Shown here one piece after another: positions 16,763 through 25,660 of a stretch of 64,000 nucleotides of DNA. Location: contig NZ_JAENHN010000026.1 in NCBI RefSeq assembly GCF_016595795.1, positions 49,300-113,299 of the forward strand. Direction: 5' to 3'. Below the pieces are notes generated by a model. That model was not told where the DNA came from. It worked only from the letters and a program-made list of their open reading frames with translations, and ran no database searches. The stretch comes from Clostridium yunnanense (GTDB lineage: Bacteria > Bacillota > Clostridia > Clostridiales > Clostridiaceae). Position 1 is the stretch's first letter. Each line of letters starts with the position of its first letter. The position numbers and the translations under genes were made by a program.

Positions 16763-18118
16763 ATGGCTTTTGAAGGTTTAGCGTCTAAATTACAAGATAC
16801 GCTTAAAAAGCTCAAAGGAAAAGGTAAACTAACTGAGAAAGATATAAAAGAAGCCATGAGAGAGGTTAAGCTCGCATTACTTGAGGCTGACGTAAACTTT
16901 AAAGTTGTTAAAAAGTTTATTGCAACTGTAAGTGAAAAATGCGTAGGATCTGAAGTGTTAGAAAGCCTTACACCAGGACAACAAGTTATAAAAATAGTTA
17001 ATGATGAGCTAACATCTTTAATGGGAAATACTGAAAGTAAGCTGAACTATGCAGACAACGGACCAACAGTTTTTATGATGGCAGGTCTTCAAGGTGCAGG
17101 TAAAACAACTATGTGTGGAAAGCTTGCTCTTCACATGAGAAAGAAAAACAAGAAACCTTTATTAGTTGCTTGTGATATTTATAGACCAGCTGCTATTAAA
17201 CAATTAGAGGTTGTTGGTAAGCAAATAGATATTCCTGTGTTCTCTATGGGGGATAAAGTGCCGGCTGTTGATATAGCTAAAGCAGGAGTAGCTCATGCTA
17301 AAGAACATGGATATAATTTAGTTATTATTGATACTGCTGGTAGACTTCATATTGATGAAGAACTTATGCAGGAACTTAAAGATATAAAGACATCAGTGAA
17401 CCCTAATGAAATCTTACTTGTTGTTGATTCGATGACTGGTCAAGATGCTGTAAATGTTGCTGAAACTTTTAATGCATCATTAGATGTTACTGGAACAATA
17501 CTTACAAAGCTTGATGGTGATACTAGAGGTGGTGCTGCTCTTTCAATCAGAAGCATTACTGAAAAACCTATAAAGTTTGCTGGTATTGGTGAAAAAATGA
17601 ATGATATTGAAGTGTTCCATCCAGATAGAATGGCTTCAAGAATTCTTGGTATGGGTGATGTTTTGTCACTTATAGAAAAAGCTCAGCAAGCAATTGATGA
17701 GAAGGAAGCTCAACAACTTAGTGAAAGAATGTTAAGTCAAGAATTTAACTTCGATGATTATCTAAGTGCAGTGGAGCAGATGAAAAAGCTTGGACCTATC
17801 AATAAGCTACTGGAGATGATGCCAGGAGTAAATACTCAGCAACTTGAGGGGCTAGACCTTTCAGACAGCGAAAATCAAATGGGAAGAGTTAAAGCAATCA
17901 TTCAGTCAATGACTGCAAAAGAAAGAAAAAGTCCTAATCTGATTTCAAGTTCTTCTTCAAGAAAGAAGAGAATAGCTGTAGGTTCTGGTACAACAATTCA
18001 AGAAATAAATAAGCTTTTAAAAGGCTTTGAAATGATGAAGAAACAAATGAAGCAATTTAAATCAATGCAAAAAAATACTAAAAAAGGTTTGTTTGGTAAA
18101 ATGCCTTTCTTTAGTTAA
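16763..18118 (+). CDS. ffh: Signal recognition particle protein Ffh
   Basis: A 451-residue SRP54 GTPase that binds signal peptides on nascent membrane proteins. N domain, then G1 GLQGAGKTT (108-116), DTAGRLHIDEEL, and TKLDGDTRGGAALSIR. The C-terminal methionine-rich M domain (about 300-451: DYLSAVEQMKKLGPINKLLE, then MMKKQMKQFKSMQK) binds 4.5S RNA and the signal peptide. Start ATG 16763 follows AGGAGGGG; an in-frame start at 16733 lies inside ylxM. rpsP follows. Confidence 0.97.
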   Translation: MAFEGLASKLQDTLKKLKGKGKLTEKDIKEAMREVKLALLEADVNFKVVKKFIATVSEKCVGSEVLESLTPGQQVIKIVNDELTSLMGNTESKLNYADNGPTVFMMAGLQGAGKTTMCGKLALHMRKKNKKPLLVACDIYRPAAIKQLEVVGKQIDIPVFSMGDKVPAVDIAKAGVAHAKEHGYNLVIIDTAGRLHIDEELMQELKDIKTSVNPNEILLVVDSMTGQDAVNVAETFNASLDVTGTILTKLDGDTRGGAALSIRSITEKPIKFAGIGEKMNDIEVFHPDRMASRILGMGDVLSLIEKAQQAIDEKEAQQLSERMLSQEFNFDDYLSAVEQMKKLGPINKLLEMMPGVNTQQLEGLDLSDSENQMGRVKAIIQSMTAKERKSPNLISSSSSRKKRIAVGSGTTIQEINKLLKGFEMMKKQMKQFKSMQKNTKKGLFGKMPFFS

Positions 18119-18152
18119 AATATATCAATATCCTTAAAAGGAGGTGAAATTA

Positions 18153-18401
18153 ATGGCAGTAAAGATAAGACTAAGAAGAATGGGATCTAAAAAAGCTCCT
18201 TTCTACAGAGTAGTAGTAGCTGATTCAAGAAGTCCAAGAGACGGAAGATTCATCGAAGAAATAGGATACTATAACCCAATCGTTCAACCTGAGGCTGAAG
18301 TTAAAATTGACGCTGAAAAGGCTGCAAAGTGGTTAAACAACGGTGCTCAACCTACTGAAATAGTTAAAAGACTTTTTGTTAAAGCTGGAATAAGCAAGTA
18401 A
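18153..18401 (+). CDS. rpsP: 30S ribosomal protein S16
   Basis: 82 residues, with the canonical [19 protein letters not shown] start and [20 protein letters not shown] 18153 is placed well behind AAAGGAGGTGA; the GTG at 18144 overlaps that SD and is rejected. It begins the rpsP-khpA-rimM-trmD ribosome-maturation cluster. Confidence 0.97.
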   Translation: MAVKIRLRRMGSKKAPFYRVVVADSRSPRDGRFIEEIGYYNPIVQPEAEVKIDAEKAAKWLNNGAQPTEIVKRLFVKAGISK

Positions 18402-18408
18402 AAGCTTT

Positions 18409-18455
18409 TAGGAGGTGAATTCTGCTTAGGATTCCCCTAAAGCAGATTGTTTATG
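18409..18455 (+). promoter_or_regulatory. khpA ribosome binding site split by a hairpin
   Basis: The only good SD, TAGGAGGTGA (18409-18418), is 34 bases from the ATG at 18453. A 10-bp hairpin (18421-18430 with 18436-18446, one bulged A, 5-base loop) occupies the interval. Folding it leaves 8 unpaired bases between SD and AUG, the ideal spacing. An in-frame TAA at 18438-18440 rules out an upstream start. Confidence 0.75.
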
Positions 18456-18680
18456 AAGACACTAGTAGAAGTTATTGCTAAATCACTTGTTGATAACCCT
18501 GACTCAGTTCAGGTTAATGAAGTAGCTGGAGAGCAATCTATAATAATAGAGCTTAAGGTTGCTCCTGAAGATATGGGTAAGGTTATAGGAAAACAAGGTA
18601 GAATTGCTAAAGCTATAAGAACAGTTGTTAAAGCTGCAGCAGTAAAAGACAATAAAAGAGTTGTTGTTGAAATTATCTAA
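18453..18680 (+). CDS. khpA: KH-domain RNA-binding protein KhpA
   Basis: A 75-residue protein (YlqC family), essentially one KH domain with the RNA-binding GxxG loop in [15 protein letters not shown]. With KhpB (Jag) it forms an RNA chaperone complex affecting cell elongation and division in streptococci. It sits between rpsP and rimM, its conserved place. Start: ATG 18453 (TTG 18447 is possible). The SD is unusually far upstream and bridged by a hairpin. Confidence 0.93.
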   Translation: MKTLVEVIAKSLVDNPDSVQVNEVAGEQSIIIELKVAPEDMGKVIGKQGRIAKAIRTVVKAAAVKDNKRVVVEII

Positions 18681-18743
18681 TAAGAGTTAGGGCTTCCTAG
18701 CTCTTTTTCCACATACTCTTAAAATGGTTTACGAGGTGATTTT

Positions 18744-19241
18744 ATGAATGAATTTTTTAACGTAGGTCAAATAGTTAATACTCATGGAATTAAAGGAGAA
18801 GTTAAAGTTTATCCTCTAACTGATGATGTAAATAGATTTGATGATCTAAAAGAAGTTTTTATCGATGATAAAAAGGCTGAAATTGAATGGGTTAAATATC
18901 AAAAAGATAGAGTTATAGTTAAAATAAAAGGTATTGATACCATGAATGATGCTGAAAAATTAAAGCAAAAGTATATTAGAGTTACTAGAAAAAATGCCGT
19001 TGAACTTCCAGAAGATACATATTTTATATCTGATTTAATCGGGTGTAAGGTTTCTGATACAGATGGATTTAGCTATGGTGATGTATACGATGTAATACAA
19101 ACAGGAAGTAATGATGTTTATTGGGTAAAAGGCAATAAAGAGATATTGATTCCTGTATTAAAAGAAATAGTTCTCGATATAAATATTGGAGAAAAGAAGA
19201 TTATAATAAAACCTTCAGGAGAATGGCAAGATGAAGATTAA
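18744..19241 (+). CDS. rimM: Ribosome maturation factor RimM
   Basis: A 165-residue 16S rRNA-processing factor that binds S19 and the 30S head. N-terminal beta-barrel with [20 protein letters not shown], and a C-terminal PRC barrel with [13 protein letters not shown] and [24 protein letters not shown]. It overlaps trmD by 11 bases, indicating coupling. Confidence 0.96.
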   Translation: MNEFFNVGQIVNTHGIKGEVKVYPLTDDVNRFDDLKEVFIDDKKAEIEWVKYQKDRVIVKIKGIDTMNDAEKLKQKYIRVTRKNAVELPEDTYFISDLIGCKVSDTDGFSYGDVYDVIQTGSNDVYWVKGNKEILIPVLKEIVLDINIGEKKIIIKPSGEWQDED

Positions 19242-19938
19242 TATTCTTACCCTTTTCCCAGAAATGTTTAGTGTGTTTGAACATAGTATAATAGGTAGAG
19301 CAAGAAATAGTGGTGTTTTAGATATTACCACTACTAATATTAGAGATTTTTCAGCCAGTAAACATAAAAAAGTAGATGATTATCCATATGGTGGTGGCGC
19401 CGGTATGGTTATGAGCGCTCAACCTGTAGTAGAATGCATTAAAGCTGTAAAGAAGAATAATAATGGGAAAGTAATTTTTTTAGGACCTAGAGGTAAGACC
19501 TTCAATCAGGAAGTTGCGAAAGAAATATCTAAGTTAGATGAAGTTATTTTTGTTTGCGGACATTATGAAGGAATAGATGAGAGAGCTTATAAATATTTTG
19601 ATTTAGAATTATCCTTAGGTGACTTTGTACTTACCGGAGGAGAGATGGCTGCTATACCTATAATAGATAGTATTTGCAGATTGATTCCAGGAGTTTTAAG
19701 TAGTGAGGAAAGTTTTGTTGAGGAGTCATTTTATAGTGGTCTTTTAGAACATCCTCAGTATACTAGACCGGAAGTTTTTGAAGATGAGTCGGTTCCAAGT
19801 GTTCTTGTATCCGGACATCACGAAAACATAAGAAAATGGAGAAGGAAAATGTCGCTTAGGATTACTAAGGAAAGACGTCCTGATTTATTTAAAAGTATAA
19901 AACTCACTAAAGAAGATATTAAGCTACTTAAAGAATAA
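19231..19938 (+). CDS. trmD: tRNA (guanine(37)-N(1))-methyltransferase
   Basis: A 235-residue SPOUT-family enzyme that methylates G37 next to the anticodon, preventing frameshifting. The trefoil-knot SAM site is visible: [26 protein letters not shown] and [15 protein letters not shown]. It overlaps the rimM 3' end and is followed by rplS behind its own promoter and leader. Confidence 0.97.
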   Translation: MKINILTLFPEMFSVFEHSIIGRARNSGVLDITTTNIRDFSASKHKKVDDYPYGGGAGMVMSAQPVVECIKAVKKNNNGKVIFLGPRGKTFNQEVAKEISKLDEVIFVCGHYEGIDERAYKYFDLELSLGDFVLTGGEMAAIPIIDSICRLIPGVLSSEESFVEESFYSGLLEHPQYTRPEVFEDESVPSVLVSGHHENIRKWRRKMSLRITKERRPDLFKSIKLTKEDIKLLKE

Positions 19939-19948
19939 GAAAAAAATG

Positions 19949-19977
19949 TTGATTAAATAAATTACATGTGTTAAAAT
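19949..19977 (+). promoter_or_regulatory. Sigma-A promoter for rplS
   Basis: TTGATT (19949-19954) and TAAAAT (19972-19977) are separated by 17 bases. It would drive a leader of about 75 bases before rplS. Confidence 0.6.
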
Positions 19978-19979
19978 TA

Positions 19980-20050
19980 CCATTGTGCTAGTACGGGCGG
20001 TCCTCTGTCGTATTTACATATGGTAAGAACGTCACATTATTACTAAGGAG
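19980..20050 (+). ncRNA. Probable L19 ribosomal protein leader
   Basis: The GC-richer segment between the rplS promoter and start (ACCATTGTGCTAGTACGGGC, then GGTCCTCTGTCGTATTTACATATGGT) has complementary ends (ACCAT/ATGGT) and a compact structured look. Firmicutes rplS genes commonly carry an L19 autoregulatory leader. I assign it from position and structure, not from a covariance search. Confidence 0.55.
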
Positions 20051-20059
20051 GGAATGCAC

Positions 20060-20404
20060 ATGAACGAAATATTAAGAGCAATAGAACAAGAACAAATCAG
20101 AACTGATTTACCTCAATTTAACGTAGGTGACACTGTTAAGGTTCACGTAAAAGTTAAAGAAGGTACAAGAGAAAGAATCCAAGTTTTCGAAGGTGTTGTA
20201 ATTAAGAGACAAAATGGTGGATTAAGAGAAACTTTCACTGCTAGAAGAATAGCTTATGGCGTTGGCGTTGAAAGAACTTTCCCACTAAATGCTCCAATCA
20301 TAGAGAAGATTGAAGTTACAAGAAGAGGTAAAGTAAGAAGAGCTAAGTTATTCTACCTAAGAAATAGAGTAGGTAAGGCGGCTAAGGTTAAAGAATTAAT
20401 CTAA
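20060..20404 (+). CDS. rplS: 50S ribosomal protein L19
   Basis: 114 residues; located at the 30S-50S interface. Contains [19 protein letters not shown] and [22 protein letters not shown] 20060 is 7 bases after GGAGGG; the ATG at 20054 touches the SD and is rejected. The gene is followed by a strong terminator. Confidence 0.97.
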   Translation: MNEILRAIEQEQIRTDLPQFNVGDTVKVHVKVKEGTRERIQVFEGVVIKRQNGGLRETFTARRIAYGVGVERTFPLNAPIIEKIEVTRRGKVRRAKLFYLRNRVGKAAKVKELI

Positions 20405-20421
20405 TATTTAATTAAAAGACA

Positions 20422-20447
20422 GGGGCTAATTTAGCTCCGTTTTTTAT
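20422..20447 (+). terminator. Intrinsic terminator of rplS
   Basis: GGGGCTA (20422-20428) pairs with TAGCTCC (20432-20438) with a 3-base loop and one G-U, then GTTTTTT. Confidence 0.85.
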
Positions 20448-20660
20448 TATAAAAATAAGTTTATTATAAAATTTAATTTAAAGTTAATGATATCATAGTT
20501 CATAAAGAGATAGTTATACTATATATATTAAACTAATTGTTATATTTAAACTTGTAAGATATATATAATGTACATTCGTATATTGATATATCTACGCACT
20601 TATATGAAGTTATTAGTATATGAATATATGAATGTATAGATAATGCTTTTAAGCATTACC

Positions 20661-20766
20661 TAAAGATGAAACACTTCAATCTGAAATCTATTTTCAAAGC
20701 TCTTCTGGGTTCTGAGAGGAGAATTTGAAAATATAAATTTAAGTCTGAAGTGATTCATGTATATAT
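20661..20766 (+). repeat. Type 1 hairpin repeat, copy B
   Basis: Begins TAAAGATG. The outer arms 20665-20677 (GATGAAACACTTC) and 20747-20758 (GAAGTGATTCAT) pair with one internal mismatch. The inner stem TTTTCAAA/TTTGAAAA is followed by CTCTTCT/AGAGGAG (7 bp) and the loop GGGTTCTG. It ends about 30 bases before rbgA. The preceding 20448-20660 is AT-rich, with only a small palindrome at 20641-20658. Confidence 0.82.
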
Positions 20767-20797
20767 GATATGTTTTGAATAAGAAAGGAATGATTTT

Positions 20798-21664
20798 ATG
20801 GCGATAAATTGGTTTCCTGGCCATATGGTGAAAACCAAAAGAGAGATTAAAGAAAATTTGAAGTTAGTAGACGCTGTTATTGAAATTAGAGATGCTAGAA
20901 TTCCTAAATCCAGTGCAAATCCTGACATAGATGAATTATGTAAAGATAAACCTAGATTAATTCTACTTAATAAAAGTGACCTTACTGATAACAAGACTAC
21001 TAAAGCATGGATTAATGCTTTAAAGAGTGAATCAATAAGAGCTATTGAGGTTAATTGTCTGAAGGGTGACGGTATAAAAAATATTAAACCTGCATTAATG
21101 GAACTACTAAAAGAAAAACATGAAAGATTAAAAGCTAAAGGATTAGCTAAGATTATAACAAGAGTTATGGTTGTAGGTATTCCTAACGTTGGAAAGTCTA
21201 CTTTTATTAATAAGATGGCAAGAAATAATATAGCAAAAACTGGAGATAGACCTGGAGTTACTAAAAATAAACAGTGGATTAAAACAGCTATCGGTATTGA
21301 GCTTCTTGATACTCCTGGAGTGCTTTGGCCAAAGTTTGAAGACGAGGAAGTGGCATTGAATTTAGCTTTTACTGGAGCTATTAAAGATGAAATTATGGAT
21401 ACAGAAGAACTTTCACTAAAATTAGTAGAAAGATTACAGAATACTAATCCTGAATTACTAAAAGTTAGATATAAATTAGAAGCAGTTGCTGAAGAACCAA
21501 TTGATACTTTAAATATGATTGCTAGAAAAAGAGGTGCAATTGTATCTGGTGGAGAGATTGATTACAACAGAATAGCTTCTATTATATTAGATGAATTTAG
21601 AGGCGGAAAGATAGGTAATGTATCTTTAGAGAATCCTTGGAAAGGCGAAGAAATTGAAGGATAG
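20798..21664 (+). CDS. rbgA: Ribosome biogenesis GTPase RbgA (YlqF)
   Basis: A 288-residue circularly permuted GTPase needed for late 50S assembly. Motif order is permuted: NKSDL (G4) comes before the P-loop VGIPNVGKSTFIN (G1), then DTPGVLWPKF (G3). The start MAINWFPGHMVKTKREI is diagnostic. It overlaps rnhB by 11 bases, as in Bacillus (ylqF-rnhB). Confidence 0.97.
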   Translation: MAINWFPGHMVKTKREIKENLKLVDAVIEIRDARIPKSSANPDIDELCKDKPRLILLNKSDLTDNKTTKAWINALKSESIRAIEVNCLKGDGIKNIKPALMELLKEKHERLKAKGLAKIITRVMVVGIPNVGKSTFINKMARNNIAKTGDRPGVTKNKQWIKTAIGIELLDTPGVLWPKFEDEEVALNLAFTGAIKDEIMDTEELSLKLVERLQNTNPELLKVRYKLEAVAEEPIDTLNMIARKRGAIVSGGEIDYNRIASIILDEFRGGKIGNVSLENPWKGEEIEG

Positions 21665-22481
21665 TATTATTTATTTGAAAGAAAACTTACATAATATTAG
21701 TTTTAATGATGTTAAAGGATTAGTAGCATCATTACCCATTAATCTGAGTAATAGAGAAGAGCTGTCAGAGGTTATTGATATTCTTTCTGGTGATAAAAGA
21801 AAGAACGTACTTGCATTAGCTAAAAAAATTGATACCTCAATTAAAAAAGAAGAAGCAGAGTACGATAGAGTTAGAGCTATGTACATGTTTGATAAGCAAT
21901 TTAGTAATTTTAGATACATTGCAGGGGTTGATGAAGTTGGCAGAGGACCTCTTGCTGGCCCTATAGTAGGCGCAGCTGTAATTTTAGACCTAAACAACTT
22001 AGGAGATATAATTTTAGGCATAAAGGATTCTAAGGCATTAAGTGAGCAAAGACGTGAAGAATTAGATGTAATCATAAGAGAAAAGGCACTAGCCTATAGT
22101 ATAACTGTGTGTGATAATAGGCAAATAGACACACTCGGAATAGCTCATTGTAATAACAAGATTTTTTTAGATGCTTGTAAAACCTTGCCTATAGAGCCTC
22201 AATTAGTTCTTTCTGACGGATATCCAGTTAGAAATTTGAACAAACCTAATAAATTTGTAATAAAAGGAGACGCAAAAAGCGCCTCTATTGCATGTGCTTC
22301 TATAATAGCTAAAGTTTATAGAGATAGACTGATGAAAGAATATGATCTTATATATCCTGGATATAGTTTTAAGGATAATGTAGGTTACGGAACACAAAAG
22401 CATGTAGACGCAATTCACGCAATAGGAACATGTGAAATTCATAGGATGTCATTTCTCAATAACATACTATCTAAAAAATAA
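21654..22481 (+). CDS. rnhB: Ribonuclease HII
   Basis: Removes RNA from RNA-DNA hybrids and misincorporated ribonucleotides. 275 residues: an N-terminal extension of about 80 residues, then the catalytic domain GVDEVGRGPLAGPIVGAAVI (DEVGR Asp-Glu pair), DSKALSEQRRE, and IIAKVYRDRLMKEY. The start is TTG 21654 inside the end of rbgA, with only a weak SD, consistent with translational coupling. The convergent yraN lies downstream across a shared terminator. Confidence 0.95.
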   Translation: MKDSIIYLKENLHNISFNDVKGLVASLPINLSNREELSEVIDILSGDKRKNVLALAKKIDTSIKKEEAEYDRVRAMYMFDKQFSNFRYIAGVDEVGRGPLAGPIVGAAVILDLNNLGDIILGIKDSKALSEQRREELDVIIREKALAYSITVCDNRQIDTLGIAHCNNKIFLDACKTLPIEPQLVLSDGYPVRNLNKPNKFVIKGDAKSASIACASIIAKVYRDRLMKEYDLIYPGYSFKDNVGYGTQKHVDAIHAIGTCEIHRMSFLNNILSKK

Positions 22482-22510
22482 TTCTAATAGCATAAGTGAT
22501 CTATTAATAT

Positions 22511-22556
22511 GATGCATTTTGTAACAGAAATTCTGTTTATCTAAATGCATCTTTTA
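22511..22556. terminator. Bidirectional terminator between rnhB and yraN
   Basis: GATGCATTT (22511-22519) pairs with AAATGCATC (22543-22551), and inner AACAGA/TCTGTT arms extend the hairpin. T-rich DNA follows on the plus side and A-rich DNA precedes it. It contains the yraN stop codon. Confidence 0.65.
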
Positions 22557-22902
22557 TTAGATTAGTCTTAATATCTGCATTTCTATGGTTTAGATATACC
22601 TCTATGATATCAAATCGAGCATTTACATTATATAATTGATATTTGTGAATAAAGTATTTGGCAACTTTTTTTATGCTTAGTACTTTACTGAAAGATACGG
22701 CTTCCATTGGACTCCCAAATCCTAAGTCGTATCTTGTTTTTACTTCGATAAAACAAAGTATTTCTTTATCCCATCCAATTATATCTATTTCTCCAGTTCT
22801 GCAATTGAAATTTTTCTTAATAATATTGTAGTCTTCACTTAAAAGAAGATTATAAGCTATATTCTCTCCCGCGTTTCCTATGGATTTGTTCAGCTTTTTC
22901 AT
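22537..22902 (-). CDS. yraN: UPF0102 family protein YraN
   Basis: A 121-residue protein with a restriction-endonuclease-like fold (GENIAYNLL, CRTGEIDIIG, FIEVKTR: the D...ExK pattern of a nuclease core). Predicted Holliday-junction-resolvase-like, but its function is unproven. It is on the minus strand in a plus-strand cluster, convergent with rnhB and divergent from the comM-like gene. The rnhB-yraN-comM-dprA-topA neighbourhood is conserved in clostridia and suggests DNA processing. SD GAGGAG on the minus strand. Confidence 0.9.
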   Translation of the reverse strand: MKKLNKSIGNAGENIAYNLLLSEDYNIIKKNFNCRTGEIDIIGWDKEILCFIEVKTRYDLGFGSPMEAVSFSKVLSIKKVAKYFIHKYQLYNVNARFDIIEVYLNHRNADIKTNLIKDAFR

Positions 22903-23015
22903 TTTATTATCTCCTCATTAATATATTTTTAATATTATTGCCTGTTGAAACAAAAAAATAACTTTTTTGTTATTAAAATTAAAAATGGTCAATAATCATT
23001 AAAGAGGTGATTGAG

Positions 23016-24551
23016 ATGGCAACAAAAATAATAAGTGCATCGTTTAACGGTATTGATGGTGAAGTTGTATATGTAGAAGTGGATATTAATAAAGGATTAC
23101 CCTCATTTTCTATAGTTGGGCTGCCAGATATGTCTATAAAAGAGTCTAAAGAAAGAGTTCGTTCTGCAGTAATAAATAGTGGATATGAATTTCCTCTTGG
23201 AAGAGTAGTGGTTAATCTAGCCCCTGCTGACATAAAAAAGATAGGTACTCTTTTAGATCTGCCAATAGCTATTGGCATTCTTCTAGAAAGCAATCAGATT
23301 ACAATAAGTGATCATAATAAATACATGCTAGTAGGTGAATTATCGTTAAATGGTGAAATAAACGCTGTGAATGGGTGTTTACCTATTATATTAGAAGGTA
23401 AGAATAGAAGAATAGATAATTATATTATACCTCAAGGAAATATAGAAGAGACATCGTTAATAAAGAATGGAAATATATATCCCTTTAAGAGTTTAAAGCA
23501 AGTTACAGAATTTCTAGTTTACGAAGATCAATTACCAATAAAGCATAGTGAAGTGATTAAGTTTAATAATTCTCATGTAATGGAATATGATTTTAGTGAT
23601 GTATATGGTAACGAATCTGCAAAAAGAGCTTTAGAAATTTCTGCAGCATCTAATCATAATATTATGCTGTATGGACCAGCTGGTTCTGGAAAAACAATGC
23701 TGGCTAAGAGATTATCTTCTATACTACCAGATTTGAGCTATGAGGAATGCTTAGAGGTCACAAAAATATATAGCGTTTCTGGGAACTTGAAAAATAAAAA
23801 TGGTTTTGTTGATGTAAGACCATTTAGAAATCCTCATCATACAACACCTAAAAATACCCTTATTGGTGGCGGGAGAGAATTGGCAGTAGGGGAGATTAGC
23901 CTTGCGCACAAAGGGGTATTATTCTTAGATGAGCTATTAGAATTTGATAGAAGAGTTCTTGAATGTCTAAGAGAACCTTTAGAAGAAAAATTGATACAAA
24001 TATCAAGACTTTCTGGTAAAATAACATACCCTGCTGATTTTATTTTTATCGGCGCAACCAATCAGTGTCCTTGCGCAAAAGGCCTTGATAAGAGTGGATT
24101 TTCAAGTTGTATTTGTACTGATTCAGAAAAAATTAAGTATCAAAAAAAATTATCAAAAGCAATAGCAGATAGAATAGACTTATATGTATCAGTGGTTCAA
24201 ATTCCTTTTAATGAACTAATGAGTAATTCGAGAAGAGAGAGTTCTAAAGATATAAAAGAAAGAGTTATGAAGGCAAGAAATCTGCAACAGATAAGATACA
24301 AAGATATAGGAGTGAATTTCAATTCACAATTAAATCATAGGCAAATAAAAAAATATATAAAGTTAAACAACGAATGCTTAGATTTAATAGAGAAGATTTA
24401 TGACAAATACAGAATAAGCACAAGAGGTCTGGATAAAATTTTAAAAGTCTCAAGAACTATAGCTGATTTAAATGATGATAAGAATGTAAAAAAATCATCG
24501 ATAATCGAAGCTTTAAGTTATAGAAAGTTTTTTGATGGACAGATAATATAA
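23016..24551 (+). CDS. Mg-chelatase-like AAA+ ATPase (ComM/YifB family)
   Basis: 511 residues. The N-terminal Lon-protease-like domain has SIVGLPDMSIKESKERVRSA. The AAA+ core has Walker A GPAGSGKTM (from residue 220), Walker B GVLFLDELLEF and FRNPHHTTPKNTLIGGG. A C-terminal Mg-chelatase domain has the ISTRGLDKILKVSRTIADL helix. ComM is a branch-migration helicase in transformation; whether clostridial members do the same is inferred, though dprA next door supports it. ATG 23016 follows AGAGGTGA; the in-frame GTG at 23007 is part of the SD. Confidence 0.92.
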   Translation: MATKIISASFNGIDGEVVYVEVDINKGLPSFSIVGLPDMSIKESKERVRSAVINSGYEFPLGRVVVNLAPADIKKIGTLLDLPIAIGILLESNQITISDHNKYMLVGELSLNGEINAVNGCLPIILEGKNRRIDNYIIPQGNIEETSLIKNGNIYPFKSLKQVTEFLVYEDQLPIKHSEVIKFNNSHVMEYDFSDVYGNESAKRALEISAASNHNIMLYGPAGSGKTMLAKRLSSILPDLSYEECLEVTKIYSVSGNLKNKNGFVDVRPFRNPHHTTPKNTLIGGGRELAVGEISLAHKGVLFLDELLEFDRRVLECLREPLEEKLIQISRLSGKITYPADFIFIGATNQCPCAKGLDKSGFSSCICTDSEKIKYQKKLSKAIADRIDLYVSVVQIPFNELMSNSRRESSKDIKERVMKARNLQQIRYKDIGVNFNSQLNHRQIKKYIKLNNECLDLIEKIYDKYRISTRGLDKILKVSRTIADLNDDKNVKKSSIIEALSYRKFFDGQII

Positions 24552-24565
24552 AGGAGAAATTTATT

Positions 24566-25618
24566 TTGGATTTTTATAAAATTTGGTTTTCCATGTTACC
24601 TATAAGTGATAGTATAAAATTAAGTCTACTGGATGAATATATAGATGAAGAAACTATTTATAGAAATATAAAATTAAATCGTTATAAAACTGAAAAACTA
24701 GTAAATAAAAAGATTAATTATAATATTTCAGAAGAAGATATAACTAAACTTACTAGATACATAATTAAAAATAATATCGGACTTGTAACATATACAGAAG
24801 ACAGATATCCTGGTTCTTTAAGAAATATAAAGGATGCTCCTTATTGTTTATTTTATAAAGGGGATATTGACATTTTAAATAAAAAGATTAATATAGCAGT
24901 AGTAGGCTCAAGAAAATGTACGTCCTACGGGAGAGAAGTTACAAAGTTTATTTGCAGGGAATTAAGCAGATATGATACCTGTATAATTAGTGGTGGAGCC
25001 TATGGAGTAGATTCAGAAGCTCATAAGAGTGTTTTAGAAAACAAAGGAGTCACCTGTGGAGTATTAGGTTGTGGTATTGATGTAATATATCCAGCTTATA
25101 ATAAAATTTTATATGAAAATATAGCAGTAAACGGTTGTCTTATATCGGAGTTTATTCCAGGAACTAAACCTTTACCTTATAATTTTCCTAGACGCAATAG
25201 AATAATTAGCGGTCTATCCAAAGCTGTCATAGTAGTAGAGGCAAATGAGAAGAGTGGTTCACTAATTACAGCAAATTATGCATTAGAACAAGGTAAAGAT
25301 GTTTTAGCAGTACCAGGAACAATTTATTCACCTCAAAGTAAAGGTACAAATAAACTAATAAGAGACGGTGCTGCCCCTATATTAGATACAATAACTTTAT
25401 TAGACAGTCTTGATATCAATATGAAAAAAAATAAAAATTTTAGTGATACCTTAAAAGCCCAAATAATAAGGTTATTAAATGATAAACCTACTCATATTGA
25501 TGAAATTATAAGAAACACAGATATTGACACCTCAATGATTTATGAGTTATTATTTGAAATGCAATTTAATAATGAAATTATGTGTATTTTAGGAAATTAT
25601 TATGTTAAAAATATTTAA
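24566..25618 (+). CDS. dprA: DNA-processing protein DprA
   Basis: 350 residues. The Rossmann-like core has VVGSRKCTSYGREV, ISGGAYGVDSEAH and LGCGIDVIYPAYN. SGLSKAVIVVEANEKSGSL and KGTNKLIRDGA follow, and the C-terminus has a small winged helix. DprA loads RecA on incoming single-stranded DNA in transformation. The start is TTG 24566 after AAAGGAGAAA, leaving no good alternative. It lies 14 bases after the comM-like gene. Confidence 0.95.
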   Translation: MDFYKIWFSMLPISDSIKLSLLDEYIDEETIYRNIKLNRYKTEKLVNKKINYNISEEDITKLTRYIIKNNIGLVTYTEDRYPGSLRNIKDAPYCLFYKGDIDILNKKINIAVVGSRKCTSYGREVTKFICRELSRYDTCIISGGAYGVDSEAHKSVLENKGVTCGVLGCGIDVIYPAYNKILYENIAVNGCLISEFIPGTKPLPYNFPRRNRIISGLSKAVIVVEANEKSGSLITANYALEQGKDVLAVPGTIYSPQSKGTNKLIRDGAAPILDTITLLDSLDINMKKNKNFSDTLKAQIIRLLNDKPTHIDEIIRNTDIDTSMIYELLFEMQFNNEIMCILGNYYVKNI

Positions 25619-25622
25619 AACT

Positions 25623-25660
25623 AGGGGGTGAACACTCCAAAGTTTTTGAGGAGTAAAAAA
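25623..25660 (+). promoter_or_regulatory. topA translation start region with SD-sequestering hairpin
   Basis: Two SD-like sequences precede topA: AGGGGGTGA (25623-25631) and GAGGAG (25648-25653). ACTCC (25634-25638) pairs with GGAGT (25650-25654), which hides the proximal SD but brings the distal one to about 8 unpaired bases from the ATG at 25660. The stem is short (5 bp plus a few bulged pairs), so this is suggestive only. Confidence 0.5.

Noticed and set aside
20560..20660. AT-rich stretch before type 1 copy B as a replication origin or parS site
   Set aside because: No DnaA-box cluster and no parS-like 16-mer seen; only alternating TA tracts and a small palindrome at 20641-20658.
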